From the NCBI RefSeq assembly GCF_001888185.1, contig NZ_CP016364.1, forward strand, positions 2,480,001-2,544,000: a stretch of 64,000 nt of DNA, read 5' to 3'. Below, one piece after another: positions 24,210 through 32,717 of the stretch; positions within the stretch are counted from its first letter, which is position 1, and each line of letters starts with the position of its first letter. The DNA comes from Phaeobacter porticola (GTDB lineage: Bacteria; Pseudomonadota; Alphaproteobacteria; Rhodobacterales; Rhodobacteraceae). The notes beneath the pieces are model-generated. The model did no database searches. It was given only the letters and a program-made list of their open reading frames with translations, and was not told where the DNA came from. The position numbers were made by a program, and so were the translations under genes.

Positions 24210-24968
24210 ATGCGAAAAAACGACATATCTGGTGTAGATTTCTTGCTTGTGTTGATCTTACTGACACGATTGCCACTTCCACGACTGGATACACGACAAT
24301 TCGCGCGGCATGCGCACGCGGTTTGGGCCTTTCCAATTGCCGGTTTGGCTGTTGCGGTCCCGGCTTGCCTCATTGCGCAGGTCTCTTTGTGGACTGGTTT
24401 GGAATCACTGACAACAGCCGGGCTTGCAATTGGTGTGCAGATTCTGCTGACCGGCGCGATGCATGAAGACGGGCTTGCAGATACGGCAGATGGTTTTTGG
24501 GGCGGGTTCGACCGCGCCCGGCGGCTCGACATCATGAAGGATAGCCATATCGGCACCTATGGCGTGCTTGCGCTGATCGTTACGGTCGGTCTGCGCTGGG
24601 TGACCTATGCCAGTATCATAACAACTGCAGGACCTTGGGCTCTGGTGCCACTTGCGATGCTAAGTCGCGCCATGATGCCTGTCATCATGACCGTCTTGCC
24701 CAATGCACGTGGAAGCGGCCTGTCACAATCTGTCGGTCGCCCGACACCTCGCAACTGCGCGCTTGGCTTGGGGCTTGCGGCAGCAGGTGCTGTGTTGATC
24801 TTAGGTTGGGTATCGTTTGGTGTGATACTGGCAATGGCAGGTGCTACGGTTTCGCTCGCCGTGGCGGCGCGGGTCAAGATTGGTGGGCAAACAGGCGACG
24901 TCCTGGGAGCGACACAGCAGCTTAGCGAACTGGCCGGACTGCTGATGGTTGCTGCACTGATTGCGTGA
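24210..24968 (+). CDS. cobS: Adenosylcobinamide-GDP ribazoletransferase (cobalamin synthase)
   Basis: A 252-residue polytopic membrane enzyme joining adenosylcobinamide-GDP and alpha-ribazole (product of CobT after dephosphorylation), the last step of cobalamin assembly. The family hallmark MHEDGLADTADGFWGGFDR, with the metal-binding acidic residues, is at about residues 88-106, followed by DIMKDSHIGTYGV. About six to seven hydrophobic helices follow. Divergent from cobT. It converges with the ion channel gene, with only 12 bp between the stops and no evident terminator between them. Confidence 0.94.
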   Translation: MRKNDISGVDFLLVLILLTRLPLPRLDTRQFARHAHAVWAFPIAGLAVAVPACLIAQVSLWTGLESLTTAGLAIGVQILLTGAMHEDGLADTADGFWGGFDRARRLDIMKDSHIGTYGVLALIVTVGLRWVTYASIITTAGPWALVPLAMLSRAMMPVIMTVLPNARGSGLSQSVGRPTPRNCALGLGLAAAGAVLILGWVSFGVILAMAGATVSLAVAARVKIGGQTGDVLGATQQLSELAGLLMVAALIA

Positions 24969-24980
24969 CTATCGACACGC

Positions 24981-25754
24981 CTATTCCACACCGCTGGTCC
25001 GGATCTTCAGAGGCCCGCCACAGTGCTTGCAATGCACCGCGTCAACATCGTGCCGGGTCAGACCACATTGCCCGCAGGTATAGCGTACCCTCTGCGGATT
25101 AAAGATCGCCTGTGCCAAACGCACAAACAACGTCACCCCAACCACCATCACAAAGACAGAGAATGTCTTACCCGCAGGCGTGGCCATGGTGATGTCGCCA
25201 AAGCCTGTGGTGGTCAGCGTCGCTACGGTAAAGTAGAGCGCGTCAATATAGGGATATTCGCTGCCCGAACTGTCCATGAAAAACACCAACACTGTTATCG
25301 AGGTCGCGAAGACAAAGATGAACAGATTTATTCCTGCAATGATTGCATCCTCGTGCCGCCGGAAGAACCGACTATCTCGCCGCAGATCCTGTAACAAATG
25401 GTAGGAATGGATTAGGCGCAATCCCCGCAGGATCCGTAAGAAGGCCAGACCACCGGGCAGGATCGTCTCCAGCAGCAGGGACAGAAGCACGACAAAATCT
25501 GCCAGCGTATAGATGCGCCAGAATAGCTTGCGCCGGTTGCTGCTGATCCAGAAACGAGCGGCCAGATCCAAAGCGATCACAAGCCCGATAAACCAGCTAA
25601 TGGCAATCAGCTCTGGCCCATGAGGAATATGGGCCGTGGACATAAAAAACAGAATGCTGACTGCATCAAACGCGGTCAGACCATATCGAAACCAAATAGA
25701 GGCGCTGTCGCTCCCGCGATAAAGATCCTTCAGGCGGGTTTTCAACTCAGGCAT
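24981..25754 (-). CDS. Voltage-gated-like K+ channel with C-terminal zinc ribbon
   Basis: A 257-residue six-helix cation channel. Helices S1-S3 span about residues 28-100. An S4-like segment carries arginines at 107, 110 and 113 (FLRILRGLRL). The pore lies between S5 (about 138-160) and S6 (about 195-218), with selectivity filter TTGFGD at 182-187; Phe instead of Tyr in the filter still fits K+ channels. Unusually, the C-terminus is a short zinc ribbon, with C227-x2-C230 and C242-x2-C245 in a segment immediately after S6 on the cytoplasmic side. This domain could gate the channel by metal or redox state, but that is speculation. No neighbour suggests a role. Confidence 0.85.
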   Translation of the reverse strand: MPELKTRLKDLYRGSDSASIWFRYGLTAFDAVSILFFMSTAHIPHGPELIAISWFIGLVIALDLAARFWISSNRRKLFWRIYTLADFVVLLSLLLETILPGGLAFLRILRGLRLIHSYHLLQDLRRDSRFFRRHEDAIIAGINLFIFVFATSITVLVFFMDSSGSEYPYIDALYFTVATLTTTGFGDITMATPAGKTFSVFVMVVGVTLFVRLAQAIFNPQRVRYTCGQCGLTRHDVDAVHCKHCGGPLKIRTSGVE

Positions 25755-25856
25755 ATGTGGTTCTCTGCTGTCTGTGATCGTTTTGACGATGTACCCTAAT
25801 CCCAGGTCTTCGCAACCATCAGTGACCCGTCACTTGACAGGGGCCATTCAAAACAA

Positions 25857-25889
25857 AAAAGAGGCTGCACCATACGGAACAGCCTCTTT
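25857..25889 (-). terminator. Terminator of carD
   Basis: On the minus strand AAAGAGGCTG and CAGCCTCTTT pair around a loop, followed by a run of T (TTTTTTGTTTTG). It lies 25 bp past the carD stop codon. Confidence 0.9.
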
Positions 25890-25913
25890 GTAGATTTGTG
25901 TAATTAACCGCTG

Positions 25914-26423
25914 TCAGGCAGCACGAGAGGTCAGGACCTCATCCACCTGCTTGGCAGCAGAGATCTCATCGCCACCGGAAACGGCTGCCACTTCGCGTGT
26001 CAGACGTTCCAATGCAGCCTCGTAGAGCTGACGTTCAGAATAGCTTTGCTCGCGCTGATCATCCGTACGATGCAGGTCGCGGACCACCTCAGCGATAGAG
26101 ATGAGATCACCGGAGTTGATCTTTTGCTCATATTCCTGGGCGCGACGCGACCACATGGCGCGCTTAACCTTAGCCTTGCCCTTAAGGGTGGTCATCGCCT
26201 TGGCGATCACATCCGGAGAACTCAGCGAACGCATACCGATTTCGGTTGCTTTATTGGTCGGCACCCGCAGGGTCATCTTGTCCTTTTCAAAGGTGATCAC
26301 AAACAGTTCCAGCGTGAAGCCGGCCACTTCCTGCTCCTCGATCGAGAGGATCTGCCCCACACCATGGGCCGGATACACAACATAGTCATCGGGGCGGAAT
26401 TCAGGCTTCTTCGATTTGGTCAT
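25914..26423 (-). CDS. carD: CarD/CdnL-family RNA polymerase-binding regulator
   Basis: A 169-residue protein of the CarD/CdnL family. The N-terminal domain (about 8-65: FRPDDYVVYPAHGVGQIL, IEEQEVAGFTLELFVITFEKD by motif) is a Tudor-like RNA polymerase-interacting fold, and the C-terminal helices (about 70-165, rich in basic residues: LKGKAKVKRAMWSRRAQEYE) contact promoter DNA. Such proteins stabilise open complexes at promoters including those of rRNA genes. GAGGAAAG before the ATG is a good ribosome-binding site. Gene is single, with its own terminator; the flanking ferredoxin gene is 379 bp away. Confidence 0.93.
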   Translation of the reverse strand: MTKSKKPEFRPDDYVVYPAHGVGQILSIEEQEVAGFTLELFVITFEKDKMTLRVPTNKATEIGMRSLSSPDVIAKAMTTLKGKAKVKRAMWSRRAQEYEQKINSGDLISIAEVVRDLHRTDDQREQSYSERQLYEAALERLTREVAAVSGGDEISAAKQVDEVLTSRAA

Positions 26424-26802
26424 ACAGGTCTTTCCTCGCTATGTGCCGACGCCTCCGCCGACAAGGCTGCTTCAAAGTCCATCCGCGCAATGATCAAGTG
26501 ATCCGCACCGGCAGACATGTCGCAGAAAAACCGCCAAAAGAACCGTGCGACGCAAGGCGCACGATCAAGGCGGACATCCGTTGATTGGTCATTTGCTGAT
26601 TCAGCATATCACATTTTTTGCCCTACAAAAAGGCAAGCACCCGGCAAACCTGAGCACGAAAAGCTCCGACATCGCACAGAACTGCAAAAACACATCATTT
26701 TCTGTGTTTGCTTGATGGTCATGCGATGCAGGTCAAGCCTGAGTCGCACCCCGAGGACAGAGATAGCCTATTCACCACACCAGTCAGACTGTTACAGGCC
26801 TA
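26424..26802. other. Intergenic region upstream of carD
   Basis: About 380 bp with no supported gene. It contains the carD promoter (minus strand) and the region after the fdxA stop. An imperfect inverted repeat (GATAGCCTATT at about 26760-26772 and CAGGCCTATC at about 26795-26804) could be the fdxA terminator, but this is weak. The predicted small frames here are not credible. Confidence 0.4.
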
Positions 26803-27141
26803 TCAGCCGCCTTCGCCAGGTGCCTCGGAGAAATATTTCTCCAGCTTGCCCTCTTCACCGTCACGCTCTTCGGCATCAGGAAGCGGATCTTTCTTGGATA
26901 CAATGACTGGCCACATCTCGGAATACTTGCGATTGAACTCGACCCATTTGTCCATATCTGGCTCGGTATCAGGACGGATCGCATCGGCCGGGCATTCCGG
27001 CTCGCAGACGCCGCAATCAATGCATTCATCCGGATGGATCACAAGGGTGTTTTCGCCCTCGTAGAAGCAATCGACCGGGCAGACTTCGACGCAGTCGGTG
27101 TATTTGCAGGCAATGCAGTTGTCCGTAACGACATAAGTCAT
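26803..27141 (-). CDS. fdxA: Seven-iron ferredoxin FdxA
   Basis: A 112-residue low-potential electron carrier. The N-terminal half has the seven-iron ferredoxin pattern: C9 and C17/C21 of the [3Fe-4S] region and the [12 protein letters not shown] motif of the [4Fe-4S] cluster. The C-terminal 50 residues are the helical extension ([23 protein letters not shown]) typical of FdxA of alphaproteobacteria and Mycobacteriota. It is part of the CarD / FdxA / S4 / helicase order; an electron transfer partner cannot be named from position. Confidence 0.95.
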   Translation of the reverse strand: MTYVVTDNCIACKYTDCVEVCPVDCFYEGENTLVIHPDECIDCGVCEPECPADAIRPDTEPDMDKWVEFNRKYSEMWPVIVSKKDPLPDAEERDGEEGKLEKYFSEAPGEGG

Positions 27142-27204
27142 GATAGCCGAGTCCCGTAGCTGTTTGACAACTAGCTAATTCACCGCGCCGTCGGCTTCAA
27201 GATG

Positions 27205-27576
27205 TCAAAACGCGCCATCCCGACGACTAAGATCAAGCGCCCTGCGCTCTTTCTTGTCCGGGCGACCTTTTCCCTCATAGCGCGGATTACGCGGTACAGG
27301 GTCCTGCTTTTCGGTCATATCAAAGTACAGGGCCTGAGCTTCGGGTGCTGGTCCACGCCGCGTGCCCAAGGCCTCAATCCGCACCATTCGAACAATACGA
27401 CCTTGGGGAAAGGTCAGAACATCACCCAAAGTGACGTTCTGAGCCGGTTTTGAGATCTTGCTGCCATTCAGGCGAAGATGACCGCCGCTGACAAGTTTGG
27501 CAGACAGGCTGCGGGTCTTGAAGAACCGCGCCTGCCACAACCATTTGTCAATTCTGATCTTCTCGTCCATTGGCAT
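27205..27576 (-). CDS. S4-domain RNA-binding protein (Hsp15-like)
   Basis: A 123-residue protein whose first 60 residues form an S4 RNA-binding fold (IRIDKWLWQARFFKTRSLSAKLV, GGHLRLNG). The C-terminal region is basic. The layout fits the heat-shock protein Hsp15 (HslR) family that binds 50S subunits carrying a stalled nascent chain. It lies 10 bp after the helicase gene on the same strand, so probably co-transcribed with it. Start ATG at 27576; a second in-frame ATG at 27570 would shorten it by two residues. Assignment to HslR rather than another S4 protein is probable but not proven. Confidence 0.85.
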   Translation of the reverse strand: MPMDEKIRIDKWLWQARFFKTRSLSAKLVSGGHLRLNGSKISKPAQNVTLGDVLTFPQGRIVRMVRIEALGTRRGPAPEAQALYFDMTEKQDPVPRNPRYEGKGRPDKKERRALDLSRRDGAF

Positions 27577-27586
27577 CTAGGATCGG

Positions 27587-30500
27587 TTAATCGCCCTGCT
27601 TCAGCCCCATAAGTGCTGCGGCAAAGGGATTGTCTGGATCGATCTGCTTTTCCTTCTTCGGCGGTCGGGCGGAATAAGTCTTGCCACCCTGATCCTGACG
27701 GGGCCCACCCTTTTTACCGGGTTTGCCGTCACGACCGCCTGGCTTGCCACCACGGGGTTTGCCCTTGCCGCGCGGGGCGTCGCCACCCCGTTTGGCGCCG
27801 GAACGTTCACCCTCAGTGCCAGCATCCTGACCACGGCGCCCACCATTGCGGTTGCCGCCAGTCTTGCGCGCACGGCCCCAAGTGAAGGTATAGAACACCT
27901 CCATCTCCAGCTCTTCGACCTTGGCGTCAGCGGGTTCACCCACCGGCGTCTCGATCTCGGCGGTTTCGGGGATGGGGTCCACAGCAACCGCGTCGGCCAG
28001 CGTCTCAGCTACAGGCGCTACGCCTGCATCCTCGATATCTGCAACCTCTGCTGGCACCTCCACAGGTGCCCCAGTATCAGCGGCATCAGCTTCAGTTGTT
28101 GCAGCCGTATCAGCTTCATCGGGTGCGGCAGCAGGTGTGTTCTCAATCTGCGCGGCGGCGTCCATCACAGGCACATCCGCGTCGGGTGCACTGGTCTCGG
28201 TGACCACTGCATCGACCGGTTTGGCCTTTGCGCGCTCAGCCTTGTCAGCCTGATAGCCGAGCCCCTGCATCAGATCTGCAAACTGCTCTAGCGTCATGCC
28301 GGTGATCGACAGCATATCGGCCTTGGCTTCAAACCCGCCGCGGCTGTCTTCGGCGCGCAGCATATCGGCCAACCGTTCGAGCATATCAATGCGAATCATC
28401 CGCTCGCCTGCATCACGATAGCCACACATGGTATCGTAACCCTGTGGTGCATCCTTGATCACCGGCACAGTCACCAGACCGGCAGGCGGCGCGTCGGGGA
28501 ATTCGCTCAGGCCACCGTACAGAGCCCAGAGTACCAGACGCAAACGGGTTGGTGCTGGCTTCAGCAGCAGCGGCATAAAGATGGTGAACTGACCAAAGCG
28601 GATGCCATGCTTGCGCAGCGCACCGCGGGCATCCTGATCGAGATCTTTCACCTCTTGTGCGACAGCTCCGCGCGGCAAAAGGCCAAGTCCCTCGACCATA
28701 CGGAACGCAAAACCACGGGCAAGGCCGGTCAGCTCTTCGTCGCGCTGCAGATTGAGCAGCGGCTCAAACAGCGCATTGACCTTGCGAGAGATGAAATGCT
28801 GCAGGCGGCGTTCGACTTTCTGAGCAACGTCTGCCCCAGCAGCGTCATCCACAAAAACCTCGATGCGTGGATTCAGCGGATCTGCGCCGGCCACCAATTT
28901 GCCGACAGCATGTTCGCCCCACATCAGGCCGCCCTGATCGGTAAAATCAATTTCAGTATCCGGCGCGTTGTAGAAACGGTCAGCCCGGAGATGGAAATGC
29001 GGTGCGAGTGCTTGCAGGGACGCAGATTTCAACGCCTTTGCCTCGGCGCCCTGAGCGCCTTTGTCCGGCGAGAACCGGAACCCTTCAAGACGACCAACGA
29101 ATTCTCCTTCGACGGTCACTTCACCCTTGTCATTCACTTCGGCCAAAAGGGCCTCCTTCTGTTTGAGCCGGCGCAAAAGCACGGACGTGCGCCGGTCCAC
29201 AAATCGCTGAGTCAGACGTTCGTGCAAGGCGTCCGACAATCTGTCTTCTACAGCGCGCGTCTCCCCGCGCCAATGACTTTCATCACGAACCCAGCCGTTC
29301 CTTTGCGCGACATAGGTCCAAGTCCGGATAAAGGACAAACGTTTCGACAATGCGTCAATGTCGCCATCAACCCTATCGATCCTTTTTATCTGCCGCGCCA
29401 GCCAATCGTCCGGCACCACCCCAGGACCATGCAGATACTGGAACAATACGCCCAAAAGCCCAGAATGTTCCGACTGCGAGATCCCCCGAAAGTCGGGAAC
29501 CCGGCAGATATCCCATAGCAAACGTACCGACGGGGCATTCGTCGTGCGCGCCAGAACCTCCCCCTGCTGAGAAAGCGATTTCAGCGCGATCAGATCGTCG
29601 GCCTCGCGGGCCCGGATAAGATTTGGATTCTGCGACGCTGATTCGAGCGAGCGGATCAACGCCTCTACCGTGCCGAATTGCAGCGCCGAGGATCGCCAGT
29701 TCAGCTTTTTCAACGGCGTGAAACGATGCTCCATAATGGCCTGCGCCACGCCGTCGTCCAGCGGTGGCGCATCGCCTGTGACGCCAAAGCTGCCGTGGCT
29801 CATGCCCCGGCCTGCCCGTCCGGCAATCTGGGCCAGCTCATTCGGGGCCAGCTGTCGCATACGTCGGCCATCGAATTTGGCCAACGACGAGAATGCGACG
29901 TGATCAATATCAAGGTTCAGCCCCATGCCAATGGCGTCGGTTGCCACCAGATAATCAACTTCACCGTTCTGATAGAGTTCGACCTGCGCGTTGCGTGTGC
30001 GTGGGCTGAGCGCCCCCATGACAACGGCGGCGCCCCCCTTCTGGCGGCGGATCAACTCTGCAATGGCATAGACGTTGTCGATAGAGAACCCGACGATGGC
30101 AGTACGGGCAGGCATCCGGCTGATTTTTTTGGAACCCGCATAGACCAGATCCGACAGTCGCTCGCGGCGCACGAACTGGACACCGGGGACCAGCTCAGCG
30201 ATAGGTCCGCGCATGGTGTCAGCCCCCAGAAACAGCGTCTCCTGCGTTCCACGCGCACGCAGCAACCGATCGGTAAAAACATGACCTCGCTCTGGATCGG
30301 CGCAGAGCTGGATCTCATCCACAGCGAGGAAATCGCACCCCATTCCTTCGGGCATCGCCTCAACCGTGCAGATCCAATATTTCGCACGGGGCGGAACAAT
30401 GCGTTCCTCGCCAGTGACCAGCGCCACCACCGAAGGCCCACGTACCGCCACCACCTTGTCATAGACCTCGCGTGCGAGCAGACGCAGCGGAAACCCCATG

Positions 30501-30613
30501 ACACCGGTGCGGTGTCCCAGCATCCGCTCGATTGCGTAGTGGGTTTTACCGGTATTCGTTGGCCCCAGAACGGCCACGATCCGGGAGCCCCCGGAAATCT
30601 GCGTGCCTGTCAT
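27587..30613 (-). CDS. SUV3-like DEAD/DEAH-box RNA helicase with RG-rich tail
   Basis: A 1,008-residue superfamily-2 helicase. The N-terminal ATPase lobe begins with GPTNTGKTHYAIERM (Walker A) and has DEIQLCADPERGH (motif II); motif VI is QIAGRAGRG near residue 260. The order and the SUV3-C-terminal-like region after it match the mitochondrial SUV3 RNA helicase family, which in alphaproteobacteria is encoded by a single gene. Residues about 830-905 are acidic, Ala/Thr/Glu-rich, and residues about 905-990 are Gly/Arg/Lys-rich (KTGGNRNGGRRGQD, GRDGKPGKKGGPRQ), probably disordered and RNA-binding. The coupled S4 protein points to RNA or ribosome-related work. The substrate is not known. Confidence 0.88.
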   Translation of the reverse strand: MTGTQISGGSRIVAVLGPTNTGKTHYAIERMLGHRTGVMGFPLRLLAREVYDKVVAVRGPSVVALVTGEERIVPPRAKYWICTVEAMPEGMGCDFLAVDEIQLCADPERGHVFTDRLLRARGTQETLFLGADTMRGPIAELVPGVQFVRRERLSDLVYAGSKKISRMPARTAIVGFSIDNVYAIAELIRRQKGGAAVVMGALSPRTRNAQVELYQNGEVDYLVATDAIGMGLNLDIDHVAFSSLAKFDGRRMRQLAPNELAQIAGRAGRGMSHGSFGVTGDAPPLDDGVAQAIMEHRFTPLKKLNWRSSALQFGTVEALIRSLESASQNPNLIRAREADDLIALKSLSQQGEVLARTTNAPSVRLLWDICRVPDFRGISQSEHSGLLGVLFQYLHGPGVVPDDWLARQIKRIDRVDGDIDALSKRLSFIRTWTYVAQRNGWVRDESHWRGETRAVEDRLSDALHERLTQRFVDRRTSVLLRRLKQKEALLAEVNDKGEVTVEGEFVGRLEGFRFSPDKGAQGAEAKALKSASLQALAPHFHLRADRFYNAPDTEIDFTDQGGLMWGEHAVGKLVAGADPLNPRIEVFVDDAAGADVAQKVERRLQHFISRKVNALFEPLLNLQRDEELTGLARGFAFRMVEGLGLLPRGAVAQEVKDLDQDARGALRKHGIRFGQFTIFMPLLLKPAPTRLRLVLWALYGGLSEFPDAPPAGLVTVPVIKDAPQGYDTMCGYRDAGERMIRIDMLERLADMLRAEDSRGGFEAKADMLSITGMTLEQFADLMQGLGYQADKAERAKAKPVDAVVTETSAPDADVPVMDAAAQIENTPAAAPDEADTAATTEADAADTGAPVEVPAEVADIEDAGVAPVAETLADAVAVDPIPETAEIETPVGEPADAKVEELEMEVFYTFTWGRARKTGGNRNGGRRGQDAGTEGERSGAKRGGDAPRGKGKPRGGKPGGRDGKPGKKGGPRQDQGGKTYSARPPKKEKQIDPDNPFAAALMGLKQGD

Positions 30614-30653
30614 GATATTGTCCCCACGCCCGAACCGAGCCTTGTGTTCCGTC

Positions 30654-31223
30654 CTAAAGCTCTTTGCCTTCGACCTGACTCTTCAGTCGATCCAGCGCGT
30701 TGGTTATCCCCTCGTGGTGCGGATGTATAGCCTCCGCCCTCTGGTAGGCCTCATAGGCGTTTTGCGGATCATTGAACTGTTCAAACATCGCCCCCAGCGC
30801 ATAAATCGCATTGTAATCATTGGGGTTCAGCATCAGCGTCCGCTCTAGATCTGCAACCGCGGGTCCAAACAGCCCGGCAGTGAAATAGGCTCGTGCGCGC
30901 TCATACCAGCCCATTGCGAAATCCGGCGCATGATCCGTCAGCGCCGTAAGATGCTCGATGGCAATCTGGGTATCTCCTCGGTCTAGCGCGTCAACGCCCC
31001 TTTTCATCAATAGATCCATCGCGGCAGAGCCGCTTTTGCCCCAAAGCGCCTGAAGCGCGCGGTCCAGCCCGATCGCGTCACTTGGATCAGCTATGGAGAG
31101 CGCAGTCAGCAACCCCGCCTCATCCTGCGGCATTTCCGCTTGAACCTGCAAAGGCACGGAAAACAGGACTGTCAAAGACGTTGCCGCCACGATAGCTTTG
31201 AGCTTGGAGAATTTTGCAACCAT
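30654..31223 (-). CDS. Secreted tetratricopeptide-repeat protein
   Basis: A 189-residue protein with a signal peptide (about residues 1-29; MVAKFSKLKAIVAATSLTV, cleavage after QA). Then about three TPR units: residues 65-98 (ALDRGDTQIAIEHLTALTDHAPDFAMGWYE split by motif), 99-132 and 133-166 (NDYNAIYALGAMFEQFNDPQNAYEAYQRA by motif), with a final helix. TPR proteins act as binding scaffolds; the partner is unknown. It lies 40 bp upstream of the helicase gene on the same strand, so it may be the first gene of the helicase/S4 transcript. Confidence 0.85.
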   Translation of the reverse strand: MVAKFSKLKAIVAATSLTVLFSVPLQVQAEMPQDEAGLLTALSIADPSDAIGLDRALQALWGKSGSAAMDLLMKRGVDALDRGDTQIAIEHLTALTDHAPDFAMGWYERARAYFTAGLFGPAVADLERTLMLNPNDYNAIYALGAMFEQFNDPQNAYEAYQRAEAIHPHHEGITNALDRLKSQVEGKEL

Positions 31224-31321
31224 GATGCGTTGAGTGTAACCGCGCAGCCTGCGTTTTCCAGAGCGGTGAGGCTTTCCCTCACATAAAAGTGCTGGCTGCG
31301 GCCCAAATATGAGGACTCAAC

Positions 31322-31609
31322 ATGAGCGAAACGCTGACTCAAGCGGCAGAAACGCTGAACGCAAAAATGGACGGCGGCTTTGACGGCTCCGCCAAATTCG
31401 ACATCACAGGCATGGGCACCATCATGCTGGACCAGAGCGGCGCCCGCGTCGCAGACGAAGAAGCAGAGGTCACTATGACCGCCGATGCGGAAACGTTTCA
31501 GTCCATCATCGAAGGTGAGATGAACCCAACTACAGCCTTTATGAGCGGCAAACTGACCATCGACGGTGACATGGGTACCGCGATGAAACTGGCATCGGCA
31601 ATGGCCTGA
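31322..31609 (+). CDS. SCP2 sterol-binding domain protein
   Basis: A 95-residue, single-domain member of the SCP2 family: GGFDGSAKFDITGMGTIMLD, VTMTADAETFQSIIEGEMNP and AFMSGKLTIDGDMGTAMKLA by motif. The domain has a hydrophobic tunnel that binds lipids or fatty acids, including acyl-CoA. AGGA stands 7 nt before the ATG. The stop overlaps the start of the following hydrolase (TGATG), so the two are translationally coupled and may act together on a lipid substrate. Confidence 0.88.
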   Translation: MSETLTQAAETLNAKMDGGFDGSAKFDITGMGTIMLDQSGARVADEEAEVTMTADAETFQSIIEGEMNPTTAFMSGKLTIDGDMGTAMKLASAMA

Positions 31610-32571
31610 TGGATGCGCACCTGATGGATCTGACCCCTGCCCCCTTCTTTGCCGATATCGCGCAGGGACCAGATGGCGGCCAGGCTCATTGGGTGACCAC
31701 CAGCGATGGCCTGCGCATCCGCGTGGGCCATTGGCGACCGGAGGGCGTTAGCAAGGGAACACTGCTGCTGTTCCCCGGACGCACCGAATATATCGAAAAA
31801 TACGGCGCCGCCGCCAAGGATATGGCCAAGCGGGGCTATGCCACGCTGGCCGTGGACTGGCGCGGTCAGGGGTTGGCAGATCGGATGCTGCCGGAACGTC
31901 TATTGGGTCATGTGGTTGCCTTTCGCGATTTCCAAAAGGATGTTGAGGCCACCGTGGATTTGGCCGAACGGCTGGCGCTGCCAAAACCTTGGTTTGTTCT
32001 CGGGCATTCTATGGGTGGCGCCATCGGGTTACGCGCCGTAATGGCGGGGCTTTCGGTCAAGGCCTGCGTATTTACCGCACCTATGTGGGGCATTCAGATT
32101 CCCCGCGCCCTGCGTCCGCTTGCACGGGTGCTCAGCTCCATGGGTAGCCGGTTTGGTATCAGTGCGATGCGCACCCCCACCACCACATTGGCCCCCTATG
32201 TGCAGGCCAGCCCTTTTGAGGGTAATTCACTTACAAATGATGCGCAGATGTATCGACTGATGCAGGACCAGCTAGAGGCACAGCCCGATCTCTCGCTTGG
32301 CGGGCCAACCGTGCAATGGCTCGGCGAAAGCCTGCGAGAATGCGCCGCGCTGGCCGCCATGCCATCCCCGGCCCTGCCCTGCATCACCTTCCTCGGCACA
32401 CAAGAGCAGATCGTCAATACCGCCGCTATTCATGATCGTATGGCCCGGTGGCCCGGTGGCGAATTGGAAATGGTCGAGTGCGCCCAGCATGAGGTCCTGA
32501 TGGAGGGACCAGAGACCCGGCGCATGGTGTTTGACAAAGTCGCACGGCTGTTTGACCAATACTGCAACTAA
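31609..32571 (+). CDS. Alpha/beta hydrolase, lysophospholipase-like (PldB-type)
   Basis: A 320-residue serine hydrolase. The nucleophile motif GHSMGG is at about residues 129-134; the region LFPGRTEYIEKYG near residue 50 and VDWRGQGLADRM near 83 are characteristic of the lysophospholipase L2 / monoglyceride lipase subgroup. His of the triad is in the last 30 residues (CAQHEVLMEGPETR). There is no signal peptide. Translation probably begins at the ATG overlapping the SCP2 stop, though an in-frame ATG at 31624 is possible. The real substrate (lysophospholipid or acylglycerol) is not fixed by sequence. Confidence 0.86.
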   Translation: MDAHLMDLTPAPFFADIAQGPDGGQAHWVTTSDGLRIRVGHWRPEGVSKGTLLLFPGRTEYIEKYGAAAKDMAKRGYATLAVDWRGQGLADRMLPERLLGHVVAFRDFQKDVEATVDLAERLALPKPWFVLGHSMGGAIGLRAVMAGLSVKACVFTAPMWGIQIPRALRPLARVLSSMGSRFGISAMRTPTTTLAPYVQASPFEGNSLTNDAQMYRLMQDQLEAQPDLSLGGPTVQWLGESLRECAALAAMPSPALPCITFLGTQEQIVNTAAIHDRMARWPGGELEMVECAQHEVLMEGPETRRMVFDKVARLFDQYCN

Positions 32572-32717
32572 GCACTGACGACATACCCCTGCATGCCCCT
32601 CAGCGCGCCCGCAAAACAGCGGGACAGAAATTGGCGCCCCGCCTTGGCACGTTGCTTGTGATCTGCCCCCCTCACGCTTAGATGTCGGCTAGACACATAA
32701 CAGCCTGAGGTACCCTG

